A DNA stretch of 18,407 bases from Ruminococcaceae bacterium UBA5406 (GCA_002407675.1 DHNW01000031.1:7372-25778), one strand, 5' to 3'. Positions 6,201-12,917 are shown, counted from the first letter of the stretch. Numbers and translations: made by a program. Notes: generated by a model from the letters alone, not told the origin.

Positions 6201-6362
6201 TTTCCTGAATGTTTTCAAACAAGCATGAATCTTTAATTTTACAATTTCGTTTGGTATATACTCACCCCCATTTATGATCATAGCATATACAAAGTCATGT
6301 TGCAATCGCAACGTAAGGAGTATACAATGTCAGGACATCCAAGAATTATTTTGAAACTGATT
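6201..6362. repeat. Direct repeat copy B, including a decayed regulator 5' fragment
   Basis: This is the partner of 5323-5486. In this copy the regulator start codon is ATA instead of ATG, and a 1-nt loss (GTAAAATTAAAG against ATAAAAATTAAAG) shifts the frame, so about 6201-6255 is dead regulator sequence on the minus strand. The promoter and operator are conserved, as is the TIGR04076 start, which here leads into an intact gene. Confidence 0.85.
6273..6312. promoter_or_regulatory. Duplicated promoter and operator upstream of flavoprotein gene and TIGR04076-like gene
   Basis: Minus strand: TTGCAA (6305-6300), 17-bp spacer, TATGAT (6282-6277), identical boxes to the regulator promoter, now reading towards the flavoprotein gene. 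The operator GTTGCAATCGCAAC is at 6299-6312. Plus strand: a possible TTGGTA (6251-6256)/TATGAT (6273-6278) promoter would place the operator downstream of the start, just before the AAGGAG site of the TIGR04076-like gene. The plus-strand call is weak. Confidence 0.55.
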
Positions 6363-6596
6363 GATCAAAGAGGCAATCATAAATGCCATCATGGTCATAG
6401 TATTGGTGATGAATTTGATTTTGACGCTGATAGAGGGAAACTATGCCCAATGGCCATGCATACTGCATTTCCATACGTAGATATCTTGCGTTATGGTGGG
6501 AATGTTCCAAACAGCGAGGACTATGGGAAAATTGCTTTCTGCTGCCCCGATGCAGACGTTATTAATGTGTTTGAGATTGATGTTATCTCAAATTAA
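6327..6596 (+). CDS. TIGR04076 family protein
   Basis: This small protein of 89 aa has the TIGR04076 layout: IILKLIDQRG, a Cys/His stretch HKCHHGHSIGDEF, GKLCPMAMHTAFPYVDILRYGG (CP followed by a helix and the LR.GG motif) and a C-terminal AFCCPDADVINVFEI. The function of the family is unknown; the repeated Cys suggest metal or redox chemistry. The ATG at 6327 is chosen because AAGGAG ends 6 nt upstream and because the repeat copy at 5451 aligns exactly there. The frame stays open to 6297, but that would begin inside the operator. It is associated with the same operator type as hcp. Confidence 0.8.
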   Translation: MSGHPRIILKLIDQRGNHKCHHGHSIGDEFDFDADRGKLCPMAMHTAFPYVDILRYGGNVPNSEDYGKIAFCCPDADVINVFEIDVISN

Positions 6597-6735
6597 TTAC
6601 AAATTCAGTTGAAAACGCATTGATGAACTTGTTAAGCGTTTTGATATACAATTTATTGTCTGCCAACATGTTGTTAGGACCCTTGCCTTCGGGCGAAACC
6701 TTTAAATCAACCCACTCCGCAGAAATCGAGAAAGA
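6583..6735 (-). pseudogene. Possible C-terminal remnant of an unidentified gene
   Basis: An open minus-strand frame of 50 codons reads AEWVDLKVSPEGKGPNNM then LADNKLYIKTLNKFINAF and ends with TAA at 6585-6583, overlapping the 3' end of the TIGR04076 gene by 14 bp. The composition looks protein-like, and no start or upstream part remains; a stop lies at 6738-6736. I do not recognise it. It could be chance. Confidence 0.3.
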
Positions 6736-6798
6736 TTAGAAAGCTTGCCATAGCCCTGCGTAAGATTGATATAAAAGGCATCCGTTCTCTATGTCTTA

Positions 6799-6842
6799 GG
6801 CGGCTTCCAGCCGCCAATCGCCTACCGGCTTTAAGCCAGTAG
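6799..6842. repeat. Two adjacent hairpins, IS-end-like
   Basis: GGCGGCT-TCC-AGCCGCC (6799-6815) is followed 6 bp later by CTACCGGCTT-T-AAGCCAGTAG (6822-6842, one mismatch). Such paired subterminal hairpins occur at ends of IS200/IS605-type elements, but no tnpA or tnpB is visible, so this is only a structural observation. Confidence 0.4.
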
Positions 6843-6924
6843 TGGCTCAGATTATAGATATATTCTGATCAGCGGTCAGGATAAGCCTGCATTGTTTATC
6901 CTCTCTAACCATGCTGACTATAAC

Positions 6925-7184
6925 TTAAAATAGCGTTCTTTGAAGCTGCGAGTAAGCGCGCTTGGATACATGTCTCGATTTGGAGCCGAATATTCTTGAC
7001 TGAAACGGAGAGGCATCAACACCGTCAAACGCCACCAGTGCCGCCTTGCTGGTAAAGCGCCGCACGTCGCCGATTTCAGTCATGAGTTTTGGCCTCATGT
7101 TTCTTCTGCACCTTGCATTGACATTACAATATCAGGTTCAGGCAGCAAGGAAGCTAACCGTATCATCTCCGCGCGATAGTATTT
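6925..7184 (-). pseudogene. Degraded IS110-family transposase (C-terminal fragment)
   Basis: The minus strand encodes RLASLLPEPDIVMSMQG, a stop or frameshift near 7093-7098, then PKLMTEIGDVRRFTSKAALV followed by AFDGVDASPFQS and SKRAYSQLQRTLF, ending at 6925. This is the conserved IS110/IS116/IS902 C-terminal domain (Transposase_20), including the GD.RRF, ALVAF.G.D and SKR motifs. The DEDD N-terminal half and the extreme C-terminus are absent and the frame is broken, so it is inactive. It marks an old insertion at the border of the chromosomal locus and the ICE. Confidence 0.75.
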
Positions 7185-7302
7185 AGGGTATCATAGACAG
7201 CGTTTAAACTGTCTGCCGCCAACCGTACAGCGCGACTTTTACGCTGTATGGGGTCAAACTCATGGTAGTTATCACTAATTGTTGATAATAGTGGCAAGCA
7301 AT

Positions 7303-7415
7303 GCATCGTGGTACCCACGATGCCCATTTCACGATTTTTCGCTTGGGCGAAAACCGGGAAATTGCTTGTTGGTGGCAGCGCCCCCAATCCCCTCTGATCG
7401 CACAATAAATTGTGC
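7303..7415. repeat. Three strong hairpins downstream of the relaxase gene
   Basis: GCATCGTGG-TAC-CCACGATGC (7303-7323), TTTTCGC-TTGG-GCGAAAA (7336-7353) and GCACAAT-AA-ATTGTGC (7400-7415) are all perfect stems of 7-9 bp within 113 bp, with no convincing gene. Possible roles are transcript termination after the relaxase, a structured RNA or an element-end/recombination site. The 7176-7302 stretch beside it holds nothing else I recognise. Confidence 0.5.
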
Positions 7416-7455
7416 GGCTGCGCGTTCTGCGGACGTTTCCGGGAGCATAGACAAC

Positions 7456-8862
7456 TCAACGCTGCCCATGCTCTTTTTCTTTCTCCGCTTCGCGCCTGTC
7501 GGGGCCAAGCAGATGATCGACGTTTGCTTTCACGGTCAACAGCTCTTTCATCTCATCGCGGGCCTTGCGATAGTCGGCGTAAGCCGCCTTTTTCTCTGCC
7601 AGAAGCGCCGCGTATTCGGCCTGTAAACTCTTGACGGTGGGAAGCTTTTTCACTTTCAACACATCAAACGCTTTCTTCGCCGCCCTGTGCAGAAGGATGT
7701 CGCTCTCATGCTCTTCAAGGAATTCTTTAGAGTAGCCCGCCTTGTGGTAGGCAACATAGGTGTCACGGGTTTTGGCGTAATTAACGATCTGCGTTTTCAG
7801 AACGGCGATTTCGGCCAAACGCTTTTCCGCCGTCTTGATCTGTGCAGAAAGCTCGTTGTAGCGAGCGATTGCCGACGCCGTTTTAGCGGCCAGCACATCA
7901 TATTCCAACAGGCTGTGCTCGGCGAGATAATTCACTGTCTGTGCCATTTGCTTGAGGTTAAATACCTTGGCCCAACGCTCATAGCCCACGCCTTTTCCAG
8001 CGCGGAGCTTGGCCTGAATATCCACCAAAAGATTGACTTGCTTTCTCGGCATGGGCTGGATGATTTTTTTGCGCGGCTGATGTGCCTTTTCACCGGAGAG
8101 GACGGCCCGAAGCTCCGCTTCACCGTAGCCGCTGCCCAGCGTATCCAGCCGGATAAAACGCTTCTGATTCTTCCCGCGCAGGGCTGGGATTTTTCCCGTC
8201 TTGACTTCATATCCGGCGTCCCGCAAGAGCTTCAGAAGCGCGTCAAAATCGGCGGGCTTTTGAGCTAAAGCCGCGTCTATTGCCACATGCAAAAGTTCCC
8301 GGTTGGAGGGCTTTGCCTGATCGCCCATCCATTTGTTGTAGCTCTTTCCGTGCCGCTGCGGATTCTCCACGATAGAAAACCCATTCTCGATGCACAGCGT
8401 ATCGTTTAGCCGCCGCACGGCTCTGGTACTTCCCCAAAAGTTTCGGAATTTTCGGGTGCAGTCGAGGGACGTGGAATTCCAGATGATATGATTATGAATG
8501 TGGTGTTTGTCAATGTGGGTGCAGACGATGAAAGCATGGTTTCCATTCGTAAAGCGTTTGGCAAGCTCACAGCCGATCCGGTTCGCTTCCTCCGGGGTGA
8601 TCTCACCGGGGACAAATGACTGCCGGAGATGATAGGCAATCACATCGTTCGAGCCGTGCGTCCTGCCGGTAAGCCCGGTATACTGTCGTTTGGAAAAAAG
8701 GAACTCGGCGTCGGCTGTCCGGCTGTCGCATTCATAGCCGGTGATAAGCCTGCCGTAATCCGTTTTCTCCGGGTTTTCCGCGTAATCAATAATATCGCTG
8801 ATTGCTGTTCCGACGTCCCGGCCCTTGCCGGTATGCAGCGGCATCAGCCGGGTCGTTGCCAT
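7456..8862 (-). CDS. MOBP/VirD2-type conjugative relaxase
   Basis: The product is 468 aa. The catalytic Tyr candidate is Y27 in IIDYAENPEKT, and the metal-binding triad motif is CTHIDKHHIHNHIIWNS at 114-130 (HxDx2HxHNHx3NS), both typical of Tn1549-like ICE relaxases. The protein nicks oriT and stays covalently attached to the transferred strand. Residues from about 330 on are rich in K, E, A and L and likely coiled coil. The ATG at 8862 has AAGGAGGAG 5 nt upstream; a GTG two codons earlier overlaps that site and is rejected. In related elements the relaxase follows MobC and CD1845-like genes directly; here the KAP gene interrupts them. No frameshifts or missing motifs are seen, so the relaxase may be active. 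Confidence 0.9.
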   Translation of the reverse strand: MATTRLMPLHTGKGRDVGTAISDIIDYAENPEKTDYGRLITGYECDSRTADAEFLFSKRQYTGLTGRTHGSNDVIAYHLRQSFVPGEITPEEANRIGCELAKRFTNGNHAFIVCTHIDKHHIHNHIIWNSTSLDCTRKFRNFWGSTRAVRRLNDTLCIENGFSIVENPQRHGKSYNKWMGDQAKPSNRELLHVAIDAALAQKPADFDALLKLLRDAGYEVKTGKIPALRGKNQKRFIRLDTLGSGYGEAELRAVLSGEKAHQPRKKIIQPMPRKQVNLLVDIQAKLRAGKGVGYERWAKVFNLKQMAQTVNYLAEHSLLEYDVLAAKTASAIARYNELSAQIKTAEKRLAEIAVLKTQIVNYAKTRDTYVAYHKAGYSKEFLEEHESDILLHRAAKKAFDVLKVKKLPTVKSLQAEYAALLAEKKAAYADYRKARDEMKELLTVKANVDHLLGPDRREAEKEKEHGQR

Positions 8863-8886
8863 AAACACTCCTCCTTATAAAGTAAA

Positions 8887-8908
8887 AAGGAAGCTATGAA
8901 GCTTCCTT
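8887..8908 (-). terminator. Attenuator-like hairpin just upstream of the relaxase ribosome binding site
   Basis: AAGGAAGCT-ATGA-AGCTTCCTT forms a perfect 9-bp stem. On the minus strand it is followed by TTTTTACTTT and then the GGAGG of the relaxase, 11 bp later. A terminator in this spot would stop transcripts arriving from upstream before they reach the relaxase, so it may act as an attenuator; an oriT-type inverted repeat is an alternative. Confidence 0.55.
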
Positions 8909-8939
8909 AATTTAATTCTGACAAAAGCATGCAGATAAC

Positions 8940-8968
8940 TTACAAATTGTTGTTAGATTTGCTATAAT
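8940..8968 (+). promoter_or_regulatory. Extended -10 promoter for the KAP NTPase gene
   Basis: TGCTATAAT at 8960-8968 is a perfect extended -10. TTACAA at 8940-8945 is a weak -35 with a 17-bp spacer. It lies 50 bp before the ATG at 9019 and gives the cargo gene its own transcription, independent of the ICE. Confidence 0.65.
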
Positions 8969-9018
8969 ATATGCGATAATCTGCCGAATAGAAATATCCA
9001 TCATAGAATCTCCGATTA

Positions 9019-11136
9019 ATGGTAGCTAATAACAATACGCGCAAATCGGGAATGCGAAAGCTTGTACCATTATGGGCAATTGAGCGAAAAGCAAATATCG
9101 GAAGGAGAACGCATAGCGATATGAATACAATAGATGAATTATTATACTATTGCAGAGAAATTGAGCCTGTAGGTGCTTTGTTACTAACAGGAGAATGGGG
9201 ATGTGGAAAAACGCATCTCATAGAACATGAATTAAAAGATGCTCTTACTAATGAGGCCGTGGTACTTCGGATATCTTTGTTTGGCATATCTTCACAAGAA
9301 GAAATACACAGTGCTGTTAAGTATGCATGGATAAATGCATATTGCAACATTAAAGGCGTTGGCAGAGTTGCCAAAATAGTTGATGAAGGTAAAAAGGCTA
9401 TTGCAAAACTTGAATTTCTTCCAGAATGGGTTAGGGGTATCGCTTCTACAGATGCGACTGCATTTTTTCCAATCAGCAAGGAAATAGACGACAAATCAGT
9501 AATACTTGTTTTTGATGACTTGGAACGTTGTCGGATGAGCAGTGTAGATGTGTTAGGCGTTATTAACGATTATTGTGAGAATCAAAAATATCATACGATC
9601 ATCGTTGCTAATCAAGAGAAGATCAAAACTAAACAAGAACCAACTCAAATAAATGCTGAGATACAGTTTATGCCGTCTCAAGATAAAAAAGACGAATTGG
9701 ATGGTAAAAAAGCCGCTTTGACAATCAATAAGCCCCCAAAAATGGAGCAGGGAGAGATTTCATACACAGAAATCAAGGAAAAAATTATTCAGCGAACGGT
9801 GCAATATTTGCCGGATTACCCCAAAATAGTACATGCCGTTATAGAAGAAACGAAATATGAAGATGATGAGTATAAAGCATTCGTGGAGAATTGTGAGGAA
9901 GGTCTATTAGAATTATTTGCGCCAGACAGAAATGCTTTTGGATATGTTGAAGAACGAAAAGAGGGAAAATCAACCGAAAAAGGAATGGAGCAACCCCAAA
10001 GGAGACCCCATAACATCAGAAGTTTAAAATGTGCAATAAGGGATTTTTATAGAGTATATGGGATATTGCATGATAATGATTTTACCAATATTGCGGACTG
10101 GTTTTATAGTTTTACATCATATGTAATTTCATATAAGGCTGATATTGCTCAAGAAGGTTACTACGGTACTCTTTTTTCTGATGGAGAGGTGCGTAAACTA
10201 TACCCGGTTTTTCAAGATCAATATATGTTTGACGCTGTAAAACAATGGATACTTCGTGGCGTTTGGGATGCAGATGCTATATCGCACGAGATTGAAATTA
10301 TTAAGAAACGTAAAGAAGCTCTAAAGCCTTGCGAGATTATAAGAGTTAATAGAATAATGGATGTTGACGAAGATGTGATTAATAAAGGTTTCGGGGACTT
10401 TCTTAATAGCGTTTATGATGGCAGTTTAACTTTAGATGATTATGTCCTTTTTATTGAAAATAGCTGTTGGGCTAGGCGCTATGGGTACACCTTCCCTGTA
10501 GCGATAAATTGGGACAAAGTTAAGGGAGGAGTTGGCAAGCGCATAAAGAGCATTGAAAAGGCATTGCCAGATGGACAAATATTATTTCATGTTATTGGAG
10601 AAGACAATAGAGAACATTTTACTGATGAAGAATGGGGTACATATAAGCTGATTTCTGATTTTGCACTTGATAATGGATACATGTTTTTCAAGAATCGAAA
10701 ACTATACATTGAGAAAATGAAGGAGCTTGCATCTTCATCCTTCGTAATCATCCAAAATAAAAGGTTTAATGTGTTCGATCAAGAAATGGCAATAGTTACA
10801 GCGGAAGCGTTCGCCAAAGATAATAATTATGGTAAGGACTTATTTACTAATTACTTCAAAGATATGTGGAAATGTAAAATTGAATCGCGAGATATTGAAA
10901 TTGAAGAAAGTCTGAAAGGATTTTCTAAACTAAGGGATTTATTGAAAGAACAGATTGAAGATTCTCAAGCGAAGGAAAAAGTTTTTACAATGTCGCATAC
11001 AGAAAGATTCATTCAAACAATTGAAGAATTGATTGCATTTAAATGCACCGAAAAACCCGGTCCTGAATCGCGTACCGCAAATCCTGTATCTTGCCGATCA
11101 GCCATGCCGCCGCCATCGGAATTCCGAACGGACTGA
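9019..11136 (+). CDS. KAP-family P-loop NTPase, AT-rich cargo gene
   Basis: The product is 705 aa. Walker A is GEWGCGKT (58-65) and Walker B VILVFDDLERC (161-171), followed by a sensor-like IIVANQEKI (194-202). The HNIRSLKCAIRDFYRVY block near residues 332-350 matches the conserved post-P-loop segment of KAP-type NTPases. No membrane helices are evident, unlike many KAP proteins. The C-terminal half has no domain I recognise. KAP NTPases include phage-exclusion proteins such as PifA, so defence is a reasonable guess only. Codon use is AT-rich against GC-rich ICE neighbours and it runs opposite to them. The last 32 or so residues (from about FKCTEK) are antisense CD1845 sequence, so the native stop appears lost. 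Later starts at 9052 or 9121 are possible; the chosen ATG has a weak ribosome site. Confidence 0.75.
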   Translation: MVANNNTRKSGMRKLVPLWAIERKANIGRRTHSDMNTIDELLYYCREIEPVGALLLTGEWGCGKTHLIEHELKDALTNEAVVLRISLFGISSQEEIHSAVKYAWINAYCNIKGVGRVAKIVDEGKKAIAKLEFLPEWVRGIASTDATAFFPISKEIDDKSVILVFDDLERCRMSSVDVLGVINDYCENQKYHTIIVANQEKIKTKQEPTQINAEIQFMPSQDKKDELDGKKAALTINKPPKMEQGEISYTEIKEKIIQRTVQYLPDYPKIVHAVIEETKYEDDEYKAFVENCEEGLLELFAPDRNAFGYVEERKEGKSTEKGMEQPQRRPHNIRSLKCAIRDFYRVYGILHDNDFTNIADWFYSFTSYVISYKADIAQEGYYGTLFSDGEVRKLYPVFQDQYMFDAVKQWILRGVWDADAISHEIEIIKKRKEALKPCEIIRVNRIMDVDEDVINKGFGDFLNSVYDGSLTLDDYVLFIENSCWARRYGYTFPVAINWDKVKGGVGKRIKSIEKALPDGQILFHVIGEDNREHFTDEEWGTYKLISDFALDNGYMFFKNRKLYIEKMKELASSSFVIIQNKRFNVFDQEMAIVTAEAFAKDNNYGKDLFTNYFKDMWKCKIESRDIEIEESLKGFSKLRDLLKEQIEDSQAKEKVFTMSHTERFIQTIEELIAFKCTEKPGPESRTANPVSCRSAMPPPSEFRTD

Positions 11137-11335
11137 CGAGGAACGCCATCACCAGCAGGATGATCCCGTTTGTAACCTGATGAGTAATCAGCGCCAGCAC
11201 ACCGAAGATGCCGAGGACCGTTCCAGCAAGGCCGAACACCCACGCCGAGCAGTACAGCAGAGCGGAGCAGATCCAGACGAAAACGGTCAGAACCACAATG
11301 ACCGGAGCGACGAGTATTTTCAGTATCAGCCTCAT
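11039..11335 (-). CDS. CD1845-like small membrane protein of Tn1549-type ICEs
   Basis: The product is 98 aa with two or three hydrophobic segments (about 5-48 and 52-82) and the conserved end AAWLIGKIQDLRYAIQDRVF, which I recognise from CD1845 family proteins of clostridial conjugative elements. Its role in transfer is not established. The ATG at 11335 has AAAGGGGG 7 nt upstream and a promoter at 11393-11366. The last residues (RCI) run into the junction with the AT-rich cargo, so the native C-terminus may have been altered. The KAP gene overlaps its final 98 bp in antisense. Confidence 0.75.
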   Translation of the reverse strand: MRLILKILVAPVIVVLTVFVWICSALLYCSAWVFGLAGTVLGIFGVLALITHQVTNGIILLVMAFLVSPFGIPMAAAWLIGKIQDLRYAIQDRVFRCI

Positions 11336-11365
11336 AAATCGGCCCCCTTTACAATTTCTAATATA

Positions 11366-11393
11366 ACTATAACGCCTATGCTGTTTTTTTCAA
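11366..11393 (-). promoter_or_regulatory. Promoter for the CD1845-like gene
   Basis: TTGAAA (11393-11388), a 16-bp spacer and TATAGT (11371-11366) on the minus strand, just after the MobC terminator and 31 bp before the ATG. It starts a new transcription unit that formerly probably read on into the relaxase. Confidence 0.55.
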
Positions 11394-11413
11394 GGATGCG
11401 GCAAAAAAACAGC

Positions 11414-11442
11414 GGGGCGGCTTACACGTCGTAAACCGCCCC
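11414..11442 (-). terminator. Rho-independent terminator after mobC
   Basis: On the minus strand GGGGCGG-TTTAC, a 5-nt loop and GTAAG-CCGCCCC form a stem (one non-Watson-Crick pair), followed within 4 nt by seven T (complement of 11403-11409). It ends the DUF3849-mobC unit. Confidence 0.85.
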
Positions 11443-11462
11443 ACATTCCGGGGCATACGCCC

Positions 11463-11801
11463 CTATTTTAATTTAGCAAGTACGGCGAGAATATCATTTG
11501 CCGCCTGCCACAGCCGTTCCTGATTTTGGACAATATCCTCCAAATCTGCGTCGTAAACGCGCCCCGTTTCATGCACCCGCTTGGTAAGCTGGTTCAGGTT
11601 GTTGCTGGACCGGCGCAGGAGGGAAACCATCTCCTTCAGCTCCGGCAGTTCCAGCTTCACCACATACCCGTCGATAGCGATTTTGCGGAGATACGCCGCC
11701 ATGTTCCGGGTGCCGAGCTGCGCCATCTTTTGTTCGATCATTTCACGCTCCTGCGGGGTAACACGGAATTTGAGTTGGATTTTCCGGTTGCGATTCGCCA
11801 T
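11463..11801 (-). CDS. mobC: MobC relaxosome protein
   Basis: The product is 112 aa. The N-terminus is basic (MANRNRKIQLKFRVTPQER), followed by a ribbon-helix-helix-like EREMIEQKMAQLGTRNMAAYLRK segment and the MobC-family C-terminus SNNLNQLTKRVHETGRVY. The frame extends upstream to 12092, but that part overlaps the DUF3849 gene; the ATG at 11801 lies 1 nt past the DUF3849 stop with GGAGC upstream, so the two are translationally coupled. MobC proteins bind oriT and help the relaxase open and nick DNA. A strong terminator follows. Confidence 0.85.
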   Translation of the reverse strand: MANRNRKIQLKFRVTPQEREMIEQKMAQLGTRNMAAYLRKIAIDGYVVKLELPELKEMVSLLRRSSNNLNQLTKRVHETGRVYDADLEDIVQNQERLWQAANDILAVLAKLK

Positions 11802-11802
11802 G

Positions 11803-12567
11803 TCACAGCTCCATTTCTTTGCCCTTGGATGAGGCGGGCGGCTTTGGCTCGGCCTGTGTTTTTTGCAGCTTTTTCTGCACGGACGGCTTGCGCTGGCGAA
11901 GCGGCTGGTCGCGGTTTTCATCCTTCTGGATGAACGCGAAAATCCCTTTCCGATCCTTGAGCGTAGAGAATGACAGAGACTTGAACGGCAGCATGGCAAA
12001 CAGCCGGTCCTGATCTTTGGTGGAAGCACGGAGCAGAAAATCCGGCGAAATCTGCGCCATGAAATGCGTACCGCCGGGGCTGTTCGGCTCACGTTCGGAT
12101 TGCAGACGCCGGAGCAGCCGCGTGGCCTCCACCTGAATGTCCTCTTTGGTTAGAGGCCGGGTCAAAAGGTATTCACGCCGCGCCTGATTGATGAAAAGGT
12201 CTACCAGACCGGGATGCGCTCTATCTACGATAAATTCCCGGTTTCGATTATCACCAAAGCCGTTCTCATCATCAAAGACCGGAATCGTCCGCGCCCAATC
12301 CTTATTTTTGCGGTCAATGCGCCCATCCCAATCTTTCTCGCGGACAGTGTTCGCAAGCACATAGAGAGTGCGGTCAAATCCAAACTCGGCAATGACCTGT
12401 TTTGCGGTGTCGCTGCCGAGACAATTATTGCGGTAGTTGTCCCGGATGGCATCGTCGATGGCATCCCGGCAGGCAATGTTCGCCTTGTGGGACGCACGGT
12501 AAATCTCCAGTTCATTATGCTCATGGGCGTAAGTCGCCGGATATTTGTAGACGGGTATCGTATTCAT
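11803..12567 (-). CDS. DUF3849 domain protein
   Basis: The product is 254 aa. The N-terminal domain (about 5-105) reads VYKYPATYAHEHNELEIYRA, then NIACRDAIDDAI, GFDRTLYVLANTV and DGRIDRKNKDWA, which I recognise as DUF3849 of clostridial ICEs. The middle has charged helices, and the C-terminus is a low-complexity basic tail rich in Q, K and P. Its function is unknown. The ATG at 12567 has AGGAGG 6-7 nt upstream. It forms an operon with mobC, with 1 nt between the genes. Confidence 0.8.
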   Translation of the reverse strand: MNTIPVYKYPATYAHEHNELEIYRASHKANIACRDAIDDAIRDNYRNNCLGSDTAKQVIAEFGFDRTLYVLANTVREKDWDGRIDRKNKDWARTIPVFDDENGFGDNRNREFIVDRAHPGLVDLFINQARREYLLTRPLTKEDIQVEATRLLRRLQSEREPNSPGGTHFMAQISPDFLLRASTKDQDRLFAMLPFKSLSFSTLKDRKGIFAFIQKDENRDQPLRQRKPSVQKKLQKTQAEPKPPASSKGKEMEL

Positions 12568-12635
12568 ATGAAACCTCCTGATTTCAAAATCAAGTAATAT
12601 GTGATAAAATCTTTAGAGTAAAGCGGGGTGAAAAA

Positions 12636-12896
12636 ATGGCATACAGCGAACAGATGTGGCAGGACGCGAAAAAGAAATGCCGGTTGAACAATGAGGATAT
12701 TGAGCTTGCCAAACGCCTCGGCCTGAACCCGCACAGCCTTGTGAAAAACATCCCCAATAAAAGTGAACCGTGGAAAGCGCCGGTCAGCGTCTGGCTGCAT
12801 GAAATAGATGAAAAATGCCAGAAGAAAACCGAGCAAAAGCAGAAACGCAAGGCAAAAGCCGCAGCCGCCCGGAATGACGGCTCCGACACAAAATAA
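12636..12896 (+). CDS. Small conserved-looking ICE protein, function unknown
   Basis: The product is 86 aa, soluble, and begins MAYSEQMWQDAKKKCRLNNE. The segment LAKRLGLNPHSLVKNIPNKS then WKAPVSVWLHEI is typical of small hypothetical proteins seen in clostridial mobile elements, as far as I recall. The C-terminus is a Lys/Ala-rich basic tail. The ATG is preceded by GGGGTG at 5 nt. It is the only gene oriented rightward inside the ICE backbone, divergent from DUF3849-mobC across 68 bp and convergent with the large helicase gene, so it may be separately regulated. Confidence 0.6.
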   Translation: MAYSEQMWQDAKKKCRLNNEDIELAKRLGLNPHSLVKNIPNKSEPWKAPVSVWLHEIDEKCQKKTEQKQKRKAKAAAARNDGSDTK

Positions 12897-12913
12897 TTCT
12901 GTGCCGGAGCCGT
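12877..12913. terminator. Long stem-loop between convergent ICE genes
   Basis: ACGGCTCCG (12877-12885) pairs with CGGAGCCGT (12905-12913), extended inward by CACA/TGTG after one mismatch, around a 9-nt AT-rich loop. It covers the 3' end of the small plus gene and lies just past the stop of the helicase gene. No T run follows, so termination strength is uncertain. Confidence 0.55.
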
Positions 12914-12917
12914 TCCT

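Noticed and set aside
7332..7469. 45-codon minus-strand frame starting ATG 7469 (MGSVELSMLPETSAERAAAQ...), and the longer frame 7163-7459
   Set aside because: No clear ribosome site and no recognised family; the sequence is dominated by hairpins. Possibly a tiny gene, but not supported enough to list.
7279..7626. Plus-strand frame downstream of the relaxase
   Set aside because: It is antisense to the relaxase C-terminus and the hairpin region, with no motif support.
11802..12092. Long N-terminal extension of MobC
   Set aside because: It overlaps the DUF3849 coding region in another frame and is Arg/Ser-rich shadow sequence; ATG 11801 matches the MobC family start.
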